Part shown: one piece after another, positions 11,345-23,600 of the stretch | How the letters are laid out: every line of letters starts with the position of its first letter | How positions within the stretch are numbered: the stretch's first letter is position 1 | Source: Cystobasidiopsis lactophilus | Lineage: Eukaryota; Basidiomycota; Agaricostilbomycetes; Agaricostilbales; Chionosphaeraceae | Reading direction: 5' to 3' | Length of the DNA: 64,000 nucleotides | NCBI GenBank assembly: GCA_001599975.1 | Contig: BCIO01000001.1 | Coordinates: forward strand, 2,828,293-2,892,292 | Position numbers and translations under genes: made by a program | The notes under the pieces: generated by a model | Databases searched by the model: none | Told to the model about the DNA's origin: nothing | What the model saw: only the letters and a program-made list of their open reading frames with translations

Positions 11345-12912
11345 ATGACCGAAGCGAGCTCGTCAGTTGCTGCCACAGGAGACAGCCCGCCCATCAAGAT
11401 CAACGTCCGCTTGGGCGACAAGAAGCTCGCACTCGAGATCTCGCCCAGCAAGACGGTGCTGCAGCTCAAGCAGCTGATCTCTGAGCAAGAGGCCTTTGCT
11501 GTGGGTGGGAGCCATGCTCGCACCTTTGGACCTTACCCTGATTCCGAGCGCTGGGAGCAGACTGATCCGTGCCCTCCGGAGACCCAGAGGCTCATCTATA
11601 GCGGAAGGGTGTTGAAGGTGAGTCGCTCAGAGCACGCTGGCTGCCATGCCGCCCCTTCCTGCGGGCTCGTCTGATCCGCCGTCTCTATCACCTTGTAGGA
11701 TGAGGAGTCTTTGACCACCTACAAAGTCCAGGACGGCAACTCGCTCCACATGGTGCGCTCAGCGAAGAAGCCCGAGCGTGCGCCTTCTCATCCAAAGCCA
11801 CCGTGAACCCCATCTGAGCCAGGGAATGTGCGCCAGCTCCACCGACCAGCCAGCAAGTGCCCCAAAACTTCACTGCTGGCCAGCAAATCGCAAACAACCC
11901 GCTCGCCCCCTTGATGAATGCCACGCAGCCAGGCCTCGGCGGCTTCAACCCGTTCGCCGACATGGGCCTGAATACCAACGACCCCAATTTCCTGCAAAAC
12001 ATGATGGCCGACCCGCAAGTACAGCAGCAGATGGAGAACATCATGTCCGACCCCGCCGTTATAGACCAGATCATCGCCTCCTCCCCTCAGCTGCGCTCGA
12101 TGGGCCCTCAAGCGAGGCAGATCATGCAAAGCCCCATGTTTCGCCAGATGATGCTGAACCCGCAGGTCATGCAGGTGTGTCTTGGACTTCACGCAAGCCA
12201 GTCGAACTTTAAGGACTGATGAGGCAACACTCTCTCAGCAAGCTATGCAGATGCAAGGAATGATGGGCGGTGGCTCCAGCGCCGCGCCCCAGCCTGGATT
12301 GTTTGGCTTGGCTCAACAGCAGCAGCAGCAAAATGCGATGAATGCCTTGGGAGGGGGCTCGGCCGCCACGCCAGGTTCTGGAGCTCCGGCCTCCTCTCCG
12401 CCTCCAGCGTTCAATCCTTTTGCCGCTTTTGGAGGTGGTGCTTCAGGAGGAGCCGGCGGTGCTGGTGCTGGGAACATCTGGGGCGCGCCACCCGGCTCGG
12501 GCGCCGGTGGCATGCCCGACATGACCGCCCTCGCCAACCTGTTTGGCGGCGGTGGCGCTGCTGCTGGAGCCAACCCTTTCGCTGGAGGCTTCGGAGGAGG
12601 TTTCGCCCCGCCGGCTGCTACCCCTTCCGACACCCGTTCACCAGAAGAGCGCTTCGAAACGCAATTGCAGAGCCTTCGAGAGATGGGTGTCAGTGAACTT
12701 CCCCATTCCGACCGCCGGTCTTCTTCTCACGTTGCGCCGTGCGATTCTGCAGTTCACCAACGCCCAGCAAAACGTTCGAGCGCTTCTGGCCACTGGAGGT
12801 TGGTGTCTCGCGCCGGATGGACTTGATTATTTCAAGCTTATTATGGTGTGGTCTACAAGGAAACGTCGAGCATGCGGTGGAGTACATCTTAGGCGGCGGA
12901 GGAATGATGTGA
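11345..12912 (+). CDS. DSK2: Ubiquilin / Dsk2-type ubiquitin shuttle receptor
   Basis: Shuttle protein that binds ubiquitin chains through its UBA domain and the proteasome through its ubiquitin-like domain. Order seen: an N-terminal Ubl (KINVRLGDKKLALEI, SKTVLQLKQLI, then RLIYSGRVLKDEESLTTYKV after two introns), and STI1-type chaperone-like helices (DPNFLQNMMADPQVQQQMEN, SPQLRSMGPQARQIMQSPMF, FRQMMLNPQVMQ). A Gln-run and long Gly/Ala/Pro-rich linker follows (about 12290-12630), then a C-terminal UBA (RFETQLQSLREMG, FTNAQQNVRALLATGG, NVEHAVEYILGG) built from three exons. It ends at a stop at 12910-12912. At least five introns, each with a GTG/GTA donor. This is the full family architecture. 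Confidence 0.92.
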
Positions 12913-13064
12913 GAGGGGGTATGCAAAACGCCAGTCGTGGCCGGGAATAGATGCGAGGGTGTCGACGAGACACTGCCTTCGGGCCTTGAGCGCTCCGCCT
13001 GCAAAGCAAAGACAGTTTGCCACTCACAAACAGATGTATATGTGGCAACATAGGTGCGGAGCAT

Positions 13065-14150
13065 TCAATTGAGCCGCTTCATTTTGGCTGACGCCTTGGA
13101 CAACTTGGCGCCCGTGGCGTCGACTTCTGTGTTGAGCACGTCGAGCATTTCGTTCTGCTGCAAAATTTCGTTGTGGATCTCCTCGCCTAGATTGCGCTGG
13201 CGCCGGAGGACAGAAGATATGGCAGACAAGCGGTCGTCCTGGTCGGAGATGGTCTGTTGTTGGAGCTGCAGCAAGCCCAGACTGTCCAGGCCCCTCGTTT
13301 GATCGGTCTCTGCGGGCGGATTATGTCGCGCAGCAGCACCCAAAATGCGCCCAGTCGGTTTGGGGTTGGCGCCCAGCAGCTGGTGCCGGGAGAGCGAGTC
13401 AGGCTGGGCGTCGGTGGGTGGTGGCGCTCGGGCTGACGATGAAGAGGGCGGCAGCCTCTTGGCGGGCAGGGAGGACGCCAGCTTGGACGAGGTCTCAACA
13501 TCGTCTTGAAGGCGAGATACCAGGTCGGCCCGTCGCCGCAGCTCTCCCTCCGAGATCAAGCCGCTCTTGCCCAGCTCGTCCAGGCCTTTCGCCAGCCGCG
13601 TAAGGGCGGCGACCAACGAGGCCAGCTTCGTCTTAGCGTCCACGCTCGCCTTCCTTGCCTCGGCTGAGTTCCCCAGCGAGTCCCTCTTGGCCAGGTCCGC
13701 CCGGATGGCCCGCGCCTGGTCCTGCAAAGCGGCCTGTTCATCCAGCCACGAAGCCACCGTGAACTCTGCCACCACTTGCTTGCCTATGGGCACCTCCAGG
13801 AACTTCATGAAGCAGTGCGCGGACCTCCACGTAGCCTCCTTGCCGCTCAGCAGGGTGCGAAGGTAAAACTCCAACCCAGCCTTGCGCTCTGAAATCAAGG
13901 CATCGTCGTTGATCGTCTTGCGCTGAAAGAGCCAGTTGGTGTGCTTCGGCGGTAGGCGAACCGGGGGCGCGGCCAGCGTCTCCTGCTCTAGCTCGGCGTG
14001 CAGCTCGACGAAATCGGAGTAGCGCCTGAATACAGTGTATGAGCGCGAGGCCAGCACGACTTCGATGTGGTACACAGTGTGCGGTGGGCTAGGCTCGCTC
14101 CTTGTCGAGGAGGACCGGACGTAGATTGCTTCAATAGCCGGAGGCGCCAT
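13065..14150 (-). CDS. VAM7: Vam7-like PX-domain Qc-SNARE
   Basis: Single-exon gene of 361 residues. The first 130 or so residues are a PX phosphoinositide-binding domain (YTVFRRYSDFVELHAELE with the RRYSDF motif, RLPPKHTNWLF, RKAGLEFYLRTLL). The middle has a helical segment and a Ser/Pro-rich linker. The C-terminal 70 residues are a SNARE helix of the SNAP-25-like Qc type (QQQTISDQDDRLSAISSVL, then EIHNEILQQNEMLDVLNTEV). There is no transmembrane segment after the SNARE helix, as in yeast Vam7, which is held on the vacuole by its PX domain and acts in homotypic vacuole fusion. Its start is 86 bases from that of the divergent P5B ATPase, another late endosome/vacuole protein. Confidence 0.9.
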   Translation of the reverse strand: MAPPAIEAIYVRSSSTRSEPSPPHTVYHIEVVLASRSYTVFRRYSDFVELHAELEQETLAAPPVRLPPKHTNWLFQRKTINDDALISERKAGLEFYLRTLLSGKEATWRSAHCFMKFLEVPIGKQVVAEFTVASWLDEQAALQDQARAIRADLAKRDSLGNSAEARKASVDAKTKLASLVAALTRLAKGLDELGKSGLISEGELRRRADLVSRLQDDVETSSKLASSLPAKRLPPSSSSARAPPPTDAQPDSLSRHQLLGANPKPTGRILGAAARHNPPAETDQTRGLDSLGLLQLQQQTISDQDDRLSAISSVLRRQRNLGEEIHNEILQQNEMLDVLNTEVDATGAKLSKASAKMKRLN

Positions 14151-14236
14151 TTCACCGCAGGCCGTTCAAGGGCAAGCGAACTGCCTGCAGCCGACCAAGT
14201 GCTCATTACATTAGTTCCTTCCCACGTCCGCCCAGC
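14151..14236. promoter_or_regulatory. Shared divergent promoter, VAM7 / P5B ATPase
   Basis: 86 bases between the two start codons. Both products act at the vacuole or late endosome, so common control is possible but not shown. Confidence 0.4.
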
Positions 14237-17200
14237 CATGAGCGCTGGTAGCCCTCGTTCAGGGGAGGACCACCGGCTGAGTGCGTTCTTCCCGGGCGAG
14301 AGCTTTGAGCAGGAGATCGTGGCCTCTGAAAGGCAGGCCGAGGAGGAAGAGGACGACCAAGATCAGTAATTGCCCTTTCCCCCTTGTTTCTTCTTGTGTG
14401 TTAAAGTATCGAGAACAGATACGATGCAGGCGCCTCCATGTTCGCAGGCCCAGCTGGCCAGTCCCTCCCCTCCTCCCTCTCTGCCTTTCACCACCGCCAA
14501 CGCAGCCGCGCCGAGCTCACCAAGCTTTCCAACGAGTTCGAGGAGCATGTCCACCGCAGCTCCATGGACAGCAGGCGGTCCAGCGTGGTCGGCAGCCGGC
14601 TCAAGCGGAATGCCAGCGCGGGCACCTTGCCAGAGGCGGTCGACCTCTCGGACGAAGAGGAGGAGCCAACGAGAGGGGCCACCTTGTTCTCTGGTTTGTC
14701 GTCCATGTTTGCAAAAGGAGGGGGAAGCAAGAAGCGGAGGGCCAGCAGCGCCGGGGAGGAGGAGGATGCAGTGTCCATCGCCTCCACCAGGAACTCGGTC
14801 CGCTCTGGCTACTCGGTCGCCGCCAACCTCCGAGGCCGGGCCAACTCGATGTCCTCTGCCGCACTCCACCGCCAACCTTCCTCCGCAGACGACCAAGGGG
14901 AGGAGGAGGATTTGGTCAATGGCTATGGCCCGTACGGCACCTCACCCTCCTCCACCACCACCAACAGCACCCAGTCTGGCTCTGGCTCCGGCGAAAGGCA
15001 CGCCAACAGTGGGCTGTTCCTCGCCCACGGCTTCGTTGGCCAGGCCGACCCTCTGTTCGGCGACCAGCGCATCTCCATGCCCGACTCGCCCAGTGACTTG
15101 CGCCTGGACTGGCCCGAGGACAAGAACCGCACGTTTGACTCCTTGGGAGGCCCAACCACCGGCTCCCGACAGCCCATCTACCTGGTGGAGGAGGACATGC
15201 AGATCGTGTTCGTAGGCTGGAAGGCCAAGCTGTGGAAGGTCGCCCTCTGGCACCTCGCCTCCCTCCTCACGCTCGGCCTCCTCCCCTTGTTGGCCCGCTG
15301 GTTTCCAAACATGTGGCTCCGCGGTAAAGGCGTCTCCTGCACTTTTGCCAACGCCTCTCACGTTGTCGCCCATGTTCGTTTCTCTCTCTCCTTTGTTCCG
15401 CCCCAAATTCCCCCCTTTTTTAAGCTGTCTCTTCGTTTGCTACAGACCCAACACGAGGAAAAGTACATCGTCAAGCTCCAAAAAGCAAATTTTGCCACGC
15501 CCGTGCCCGCCGCCACCATCTTCCCGCTCTCCATGGCCATCCCGCCCGCCGACCGCGACGCTTTCGCCGAGGCCAAGCCTCTGTCTACCCGCTTGGGGAC
15601 GAATCGGCCCTCGTCTGTCATTTCTGAAGTGGCGGTCGTCGACTTTCGCTATCATCGGTTCCTGTTGCACCCCGACTCCGGCTTGTGGCTGATGGCCAGC
15701 GATTGGCGGGACCCCACTTGGACCTCGCCCCGGACCCTCCGAGCGGGCATTAATGCGGTCGCGTCGTCCGAACGCCTCACTTTGTTTGGCAAGAACCTCA
15801 TCGAGATCCAGGTCAAGTCCATCCCCGCCTTACTGGTGGACGAGTGCTTGCATCCGTTCTGTTCGTTCCTCTCCATGCTGTGTTAGCACTGCAGGGAATG
15901 AGGCCCAAATTTTACTCAAATAATGTGGCATGGTCAGATTGCTTCCAACTGGCTTCCATCGTGCTGTGGTCCTTGGACGACTACATGCTGTACGCCGCCA
16001 CCATCGCCGTCATCAGCGTCATCAGCATCGTCACCACCCTGGTGGAAACCCGAAGGGTGAATTTTGCATTTTCATGGCCTTCCTGCGCCGTGTCACCAAG
16101 ATCCGCAATTCATGGCCTGACACCGAGTGTTTGTGCCGCAGAATACGAACCGAATGGTGGAAATGTCCCGGTTTGCCTGCAACGTCCATGTGCAGCGCGA
16201 CAACGCTTGCGAGTGGTCTTTTTCCTCCGATGCGCGAATCCCCTTGCTCAGTTCTTCGAGGCTTTCGGGAATGCAGGGCAACTAATGTCCAGCGGCGACT
16301 TGGTGCCCGGGGATGTGATTGACCTTGCGCACGGCGACCTGCTCTCGTTCCCGGCCGACATCGTCCTCCTGTCCGGCGACGCCATCGTCAACGAGTCGAT
16401 GCTCACCGGCGAGTCTGTGCCGGTCAGCAAGACACCGGTGGAGGACGAAGAGGCCGTCTTGGCCCTCGCGGCCAGCGGCAACCAGCTGTCTGGGCCTGTC
16501 TCGAAGCACGTCCTCTTCAACGGCACCAAGATCATCCGCATTCGCCGCACCCAGTCGGCGCACACGGGCCAGGCCGAAGCCGTCGGCATGGTCCTGCGCA
16601 CCGGCTTCAACACGACCAAAGGCGCTTTGGTCCGCAGCATGATCTTCCCCAGGCCTCTTGGGTAAGGTCTCCTTGTTTTCAAAATGCCAGATTCTGCAGC
16701 TTGTTCTTTGGCTGACTTTGCTGCGCTGCGTTCAGGTTCAAATTTGTAAGTACATGTGCCCAACTGACCGGCACAGTTGATGGTTTGACCGATGTTTGGC
16801 CTTGGCAGTATCGCGATTCGTTTGTTTCTCCCCCTCCCTTCCTACGCACTACGCTTCGAATGTTGACGGGTTGAGCAGATTTCGTTTTATTGGTATTCTC
16901 AGCGCTATCGCGGCCGCCGGCTTTCTGGGCAGCGTCGCCAAGTTCATCGAGTTTGGGGTGAGAGTTTCGCCTCTTTCATCTGCACCGTCGCTCTTACTGA
17001 GTGATCCCTTCCTTCGCACAGATTTCTTGGGATACGATTCTCAAGGTAGGCCAGTCGCTGAGAACCGCGAGTCAATTTGCGCTTACGCTGTAGGCGACAG
17101 CGTGCCTTGGACCTCATCACTATCACCTGCCCGCCTGCGCTACCGGCCACAATGAGCATCGGTACCTCCTTCGCCATCAGCCGGCTCCGCAAGGCTGCCA

Positions 17201-19833
17201 TCTTTTGCATCTCGCCCAACCGAGTCAACGTTGGTGGCAAGATCGACCTGTGGGTGTTCGACAAGACGGGGACTCTGACCGAAGATGGGCTGGACGTGCT
17301 CGGCGTGCGAAGCGTCGACCGGGCCAACAAATGCTTCTCCGACCTGCACAATGACTTTGAAGCCGTGCCCACCAACGCCGGCGCCGAGACCAAGACACCC
17401 TTCCTACACGCCCTCGCTGCCTGCCACGCGCTCAAGGTCGTCGATGGCCAGATTCTAGGCGACCCTTTGGACCTTCGGATGTTCGAGTTTACAGGCTGGT
17501 CGCTGGAAGAAGGACAGCACCCTGGCCGCATCAGCGAGGACGAGCCGCGACCGGCGATGGACTCGGACGAGCGCGTCCCTGATAGGCCTCCAACACTGGT
17601 CCAAACCGTCCTGCGCCCGCCTGGAGGCGCCACCTTCGATGTGTCGGACGCGCTAAAAGCCAGCGGAAGGGTGCGCTCAACCTGCTTCTAGTCCAGCGCA
17701 CAGATTGATCTAAGCACGGGGTCCTTCAGCATGCGCACTTTCTGGAGATTGGCATCATACGCACGTTCGACTTTGTTTCTTCGCTGCGGCGCATGGCCGT
17801 GATGACGAAGAAGCTCAAGTCAAAGAGCGTCGAAGTCTACGTCAAAGGTGCTCCCGAAGCTATGCTGGACATCTGCGACAAGGACTCTTGTGGGCCTCCG
17901 CCAACTCCGATTCGGATTGCGGACTGACTAATTGCGATGGCTTCCTGCCCCCAGTTCCGGACGACTTTGAGGACTTGCTCACTTCGTACACGCGACATGG
18001 CTTCCGAGTCATTGCTTTTGCTGCTAAGAGCATACCTGGCTTAACTTGGATCAAGGCGCAGCGTCTTAAACGGCAAGTCGCACTCTGTTGCGGTGCCTTT
18101 GCCCTAGTCCAAAGCTGATGTTTCGCCATCAGGGAGCAAGTCGAATCTGGCCTGACGTTCCTGGGCCTCATCATCTTCGAGAATCGCCTGAAGCCTGCGT
18201 CCGGTAGCGTCATTCATACACTCAACGCAGCTCGAATCGGCACGCGCATGTGTACTGGCGACAATGTTCGCACAGCGGTCTCTGTGGCCCGGGAATGCGG
18301 CATCGTTCCAGAGACGGCGCGCGTCTTCATTCCCACTTTCTTGTCCGGAAACCAGACCAGCCCTCGGTCGCAAATCGCGTGGTCCGAAGTGGACGATGTC
18401 AATTCGCAGCTGGACCCGTATACCTTGGCTGTAAGCTCGCGCTCGCCCAAGTGTTTGGTCCATCACTTACTGCATGCTTCTTTCGCAGCCACCAGATGAT
18501 GAGATGGACGGCGAGTCAGGACCGCGCGACTGGTCCATCGCCATGACTGGCGACGTCTTCCGCTGGGTCATCGATTACGGGGCTCTTGAAACGCTCCAGC
18601 GAGTCCGTCTCTGCCCTCTTCAAGACCCTGCGTGCTCTCCAAACTAAGCCAAACGTGTTTAGATGCTGGTCAAGACGGCCATCTTTGCGCGAATGTCTCC
18701 GGACGAGAAGCACGAACTGGTCGACCGCCTTCAAGGCATGGGCTACACTGTTGGTTTCTGCGGCGACGGCGCCAACGACTGCGGCGCCTTGAAAGCGGCC
18801 GACGTCGGCCTGTCCCTGTCGGAAGCCGAGGCCTCTGTTGCGGCGCCGTTCACGAGCCAGTCCCCCGACATTTCCTGTACTCTGCAAGTGGTCCGGGAAG
18901 GCCGGGCAGCGCTAGTCACCAGCTTTAGCTGCTTCAAATACATGTGGGTTCGGCGGTGAGATTTCCTGAGTCTGCGCGCTAATGAGATTCGCTCGCACCT
19001 CAGGGCTCTGTACTCGCTGATCCAGTTCACCTCTGTCACCCTGCTGTACTCCATCGCGTCATCTCTAGGAGACTTCCAGGTCCGCCTTTTTTGCTCCTAG
19101 TGGCCACAGTGTCGTTGCGCTTACCTTATTTTGGGCCGGCAGTTTCTGTACATCGATCTGTTCATCATCCTTCCCATCGCAGTCACGAGTGAGTGGACGC
19201 TGTTGACAGTAACCAGACCGTAAGCATGCTGACAGGTGTTTGAACCAACCAGTGGGCCGCACGGGCCCTTTTCCACGCCTTCATCCCAAGCGGCCAACAG
19301 CCAGCTTGGTTTCGAAGAAGGTGCTCTCCTCCCTGGCTGGCCAGATCCTCCTCACCTCTGGCTTTCAAATCTTCGTCTTTTACTACGTTCGCCAGCAGCC
19401 GTGGTATCGGCCACCAGTCATCAACCCTCAAAAGCTCAAAATCCGCAACGACGAGAACTCAGCCTTGTTCCTCCTCTCCTCCTTCCAGTACATCTTCGTC
19501 GCCGCCGTTTTTAGCGTCGGTCCTCCCTACCGGCAACCGATACAGACCAACATCCTGTTCTTGTTAGTGCTGGTCGCCTTGGTCGGCTTCTCGTTCTACA
19601 CCCTCTTCGTCACTTCCGGTCCCATCTACAAGCTCCTCCAGCTCGTGCACTTCCCGCGAGAATTCCACCTGGAGCTGGCGCTCCTTGTCGTCCTCAACGT
19701 CGTCTTGTGCTACCTCTGGGAGAAGCAGGTGGCGGCGCCGCTCGCACGGGCGATTGGGAAGCTGCGAAAGCGCTGGCGGTCGCGCAAAAACAGGACCGTT
19801 TCCAGCGGCAAATTGTACAAAGCCATACATTAG
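14237..19833 (+). CDS. YPK9: P5B-type P-type ATPase (Ypk9 / ATP13A2 family)
   Basis: Large multi-exon membrane pump of the P5B group; characterised animal members export polyamines from late endosomes and lysosomes. A Ser-rich cytosolic N-tail (to about 15160) precedes the P5-specific [17 protein letters not shown] and the first hydrophobic hairpin. [20 protein letters not shown] is rebuilt across an intron near 15863-15938. The actuator domain has GDLVPGDVI and [19 protein letters not shown] in the fourth transmembrane helix is the P5B hallmark. The phosphorylation motif is [10 protein letters not shown], with [11 protein letters not shown] and TGDNVRTA in the nucleotide part and [19 protein letters not shown] in the hinge. 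Six hydrophobic segments follow, ending in a basic tail. About fifteen exons; the join near 16205-16285 before [11 protein letters not shown] could not be fixed. Confidence 0.93.
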
Positions 19834-19966
19834 ACGTTTTGAATTATAGATCACGCACAACCGCTAGCGACGTGTTGTTGTCCGCTTCATCGAGCTCAGA
19901 GCGCCACGTCCGAAGTTGGACCTCAACCAGCTCAAGGCCATTGCCCGGCCCTTCGCCCTTCTCGCG

Positions 19967-20351
19967 ATGGTATGCATCATTTGTTATGAGCAACAAAAGC
20001 GCAGGGCTCAAAGGGAGCACTTGCAGTCGGCCCTGTTCAATTTCCAGTCGCTCCTGCTCGTCATTTTGCTGGTCATCTGCACTTGCACCTATGTACGCGG
20101 CACTGCGCCTGGGCTGGTAGATCGCAACAAAGAGGGGTGAGCGGTCCTTGCTTGTCTCTACCATCTGCGAGAGAGGCTCAAGTGGACGCTTCAAGGCTGC
20201 TCGGCATGTTCTTCAAGTTCGCCAGGATTGGTGAGTTGGCCTCTTACTCAAGCGGGGGCACAGCTCACCGCCAGCGAACGCAGGCGAGAGGCTGTCACCA
20301 TACGTAGCTTTGGCCTGCGTCGTCATGGCTGGCACCATCCTCTTCAAGTAG
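19967..20351 (+). CDS. KSH1: Kish / TMEM167 secretory-pathway protein
   Basis: Tiny membrane protein of about 72 residues needed for secretory traffic at the early Golgi. The protein is cut into four exons. Exon 1 contributes only the ATG at 19967-19969, followed at once by a GTATGC intron. Exon 2 reads [20 protein letters not shown] then [17 protein letters not shown]; exon 3 [12 protein letters not shown]; exon 4 [20 protein letters not shown], ending FK and a stop at 20349-20351. Both expected membrane helices and the conserved DRNK and KFARIGERLSPY core are intact. It sits 133 bases after the P5B stop on the same strand. The match to Kish is close to full length, so the call is strong despite the gene's size. 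Confidence 0.92.
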
Positions 20352-20625
20352 GGCGGAGGGGAAAAGGCAAAGGTGCGCACTCGGCGCTTGCTCTCTGCCG
20401 TTTTGGATCACAGCTTACGCCACAAGTCCTAGGCTCGCATAAAGAAGCCAAACACAGCTGGCTAGGGTAGTCCGGACACTCCGCCCAAGCGGGACTGCAT
20501 CAGGGGACAGGGAACGCGAAACTTGCGGGCGCCCTCTGGCTCAAGTCACGACGGGGCATCAACTTTACACGAAAAGGAATGACGAAGACGGCTGTATATT
20601 GTACAATAGGGGGTGTGCTGCATGG
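20352..20625. other. Convergent intergenic region between KSH1 and SMC2
   Basis: Holds the 3' ends of two facing genes. Nothing else seen. Confidence 0.5.
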
Positions 20626-23600
20626 TCAGGCTCCGACGCTGATGACGCTCTGCCCACTCGCGTTGCGATTCCGCCCTTCCTGCGGCTGCTGCTGCTTTCT
20701 TGAGGTCTTTTCGTGGTGGTTATCGCTGGACCTGTTTTGCGACCGTGACACGACCGAGGTGCCATCCACGAACCGCGCCCGGAAAAGGACGTTGGCGTTC
20801 GTGAACAAGCCTGTGTTCGGCGCATGAGGCGGCGTTCGGGCAAACGAAAGAAGTGAAACCGCAAGCTCGCACCTTCTTTCAAGCTGACCACAATGAATTG
20901 GGAGCCCTTAAAGCGATGGCGAAAGAGTTGGCCAATGTGCTGGGTATGCGACAAATCCAAAGCGGCGTCCACCTCGTCCAGGATGTACATGGGCGCCGGC
21001 TTGAATTGAAGCAGAGACATTATGAGTGAAAGCGCAATGAGGGACCTGTGCCATCAGTCATGAGCACAATTCTGGGCATCTGGCGACGAAGACAGGCGAG
21101 GCTCACCGCTGGCCGCCTGACAACTCTGTCAAGGATTGCTTCCAGACCTGGCCGAGCCGGACCTTGACTTCCAAGCCTTCGGTGATATCCAAGCCTTCTG
21201 GTGGCTCTAGTTTGGAAAAGTTGCCGGGCAGCAGCTCGCCAAAGATGGCTCCGAAATCGCTGCCGGTGGCGTCAGCTGGTCGGCGGCCGCGCGAGAAAAG
21301 TACGCACCCGTTGACTTTTTGCCATGTTTTCTGCAATGCCTCCCGCTTGTAGTCGTCTAGCTTCTGGATGGTCTCTTCGATCTTCTCCTTGTCCTTGAGA
21401 ACCTGAGCGTGCATCTTGGTCAATTCTGACTGCTTCTTCTCGACACTGGCGCAAAGCATGAGCTGTTGCGATCAGCAAAGAGCCGAATAGAAGCCACGTA
21501 CTTGTCGATCATGTTCATGACTTTCGGGTTGATCTTCTTCTTCTGAGCGGCTTGCCGATCCTGCAGCTCAGCGCACTGTTTCTTGACGTCGCCCATGCGC
21601 ACTTTCTCGAAGTCAAACGGCCCTCCGGCGACTCCGAAGGACCTGCATGGCGAATCATGAGCGGCGGAGAGCGTTTCAAAGGGCGGACCACGCACTCCTT
21701 CTCATCCTCGACCCAGACCGCATCCTTGAGGAGCTGCTTGAAGGCTGATGTAGCTTTGTCGGCCTCTTTCTCGAGCTTCTCGATTTCGTGGGTCTGCTTG
21801 GACTCGGTCTCCGCCAGCGTCTGGACCTCGGCATCTTTGCCACCGATGGCGGCCTCGAGCGCTTCCAGCTCGTCGTTGTACGACGTCAGCTGTTTGGTCT
21901 CTTCTCGGTACGCCATCTCCACTTCGTCGTGCTCCAGCTGCGTGCGCTCCAGCTCCGTTGTCAGGGCGTTGATGTCGGCCTCGGCTTTGGCTTGTCCTCC
22001 TCTGGCGTCCAGCACTTCTTGCTGGGCACTGGTGATGTCGGCGTCCATTTGAGCTAGATGCGCTTGTCAAAACTAACTCGTCGTAGGTTATGAACAGAAC
22101 AGAAAAGCGCACTCGTCTCGAGCTGGGCCGTCTGGACATCTCGCTGCATGGCCTTGACGCTGCTGGTTTGCTTCGCTTGAGCAGCCTTCATTTTGGCGAT
22201 GTTGGCCTTGAGCTCCTTGAGCTTCGAGTCGCGGTTGTTGGCGAAGTCATCAATCTCTTGTTGCAGGCGCTTGCATTCGGCCTCTGCAGCCTTTGTGGCG
22301 GCTTTGCCATTCGCGATCGTGGCGGTGAGGCCTTCGATCTGCTGTTTGATTGTCTCGACTTCGGCGATGATCTGTGGCGAGGTCAGAGAGTTCGTTACAC
22401 GAGAAGGGGGCCACTCACCCGAGCGGCATTCGATTCGGCAACACGGCTCTCCAGTTCAGACACTTCGTGGCGCTTAAGGTCCAAATCGTTGCTCGCTTGC
22501 CTGAGCTCGGACTGCCGGGTTTGGAGCCCCTCCCACCGGGCTTGAATGCCGGCTAGCTGGGTCTTGGCGACGGCCAGCTTCTCTTCCAGAATTTGCATTT
22601 CGCGAACTTGAATCAGAATCTTGGCACTGGCGGGAGCTGCGCCGCCTTCCAGCGAGCCAGAAGGGTTGTAGACGTCGCCTTGAATCGTCACTGTTCGGGT
22701 CCTGACGCCCGGGTGGAAGCATACCGCCTTGGCCGTTTCCGGATCGGGGCAGACAAAGGCAGAGCCAAAGACAAAAGACATGGCCGCAGCCACATCCTCT
22801 GGGTAGCCAATAAGAGAAAGGGCAAGTGCGGCCTTGTTGGAGGAGACTTGTTTCGCATTCGCTACTTTCTGTGGCACAGCGTCAGCGCACGGCAACCACA
22901 GGAACAGCAGAACGCACATCAGCTGGCATTCTGAAAGCACTGATCTTGTTGAGGGGGATAATTGTCACCCGCTGGGTGAGCTGGCCTTTGCTGAGCAGCT
23001 CCGAGCCCGTCACGTCGTCTTCCACAACGACGTTGTAGAGTCGACCGCCAGCACACATCTCCAAAGCTGTTGACTTGTCGTAGTTTGCTTCTGGGATACT
23101 GACAAGGTTGGCAACTAGGCCCTTGACCTTGCTGCGATCGAACTGGCGAGAAGGCGTTGTGTATTGAAAGTCGAGACGCGACAAAGAGTCACGAAGGCGC
23201 TCGCGCTGCTCTTGAAGCTGGCGAACTTGCGCCGTTAGCCGGTTGTACTCTTCTTCCAGTCCAGCATCCGCGTCTCCTGCACCAGTCAAGCGGCCGATGG
23301 CGGCCTCAAGCTTCTGCTGCTCCGCTCTTGCCGTCTCCAACTCCTTGCTGAGCCCGCCACCTTCGCTGGCTGCCTTCCTGGCTTTTGGCTCCTTTTCCTT
23401 GAGCTCCTTCGAAAGGTGGGCAATCTTGACCTTGGCCTGCTCGCCCTCCGAGTTCAAGTCGGACAGCTTGGAGCGAGCCGCCGCCAGTTGTCCCATGTAG
23501 CCGGCGTCTTGAGCGGCGTGGTCGGAGTTGGAGAGACCGGTAATCAAAGACTGGAGGAGGTTCTCTGACTGATCGATCTCGGCTGATGACTGGTCGTACT

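Noticed and set aside
12313-12633. Minus-strand Pro/Ala-rich frame
   Set aside because: Shadow of the Gly/Ala-rich linker of DSK2.
14363-15180. Several long alternative frames over the P5B N-tail
   Set aside because: They arise from GC-rich Ser codons; only the frame leading to [14 protein letters not shown] has homology.
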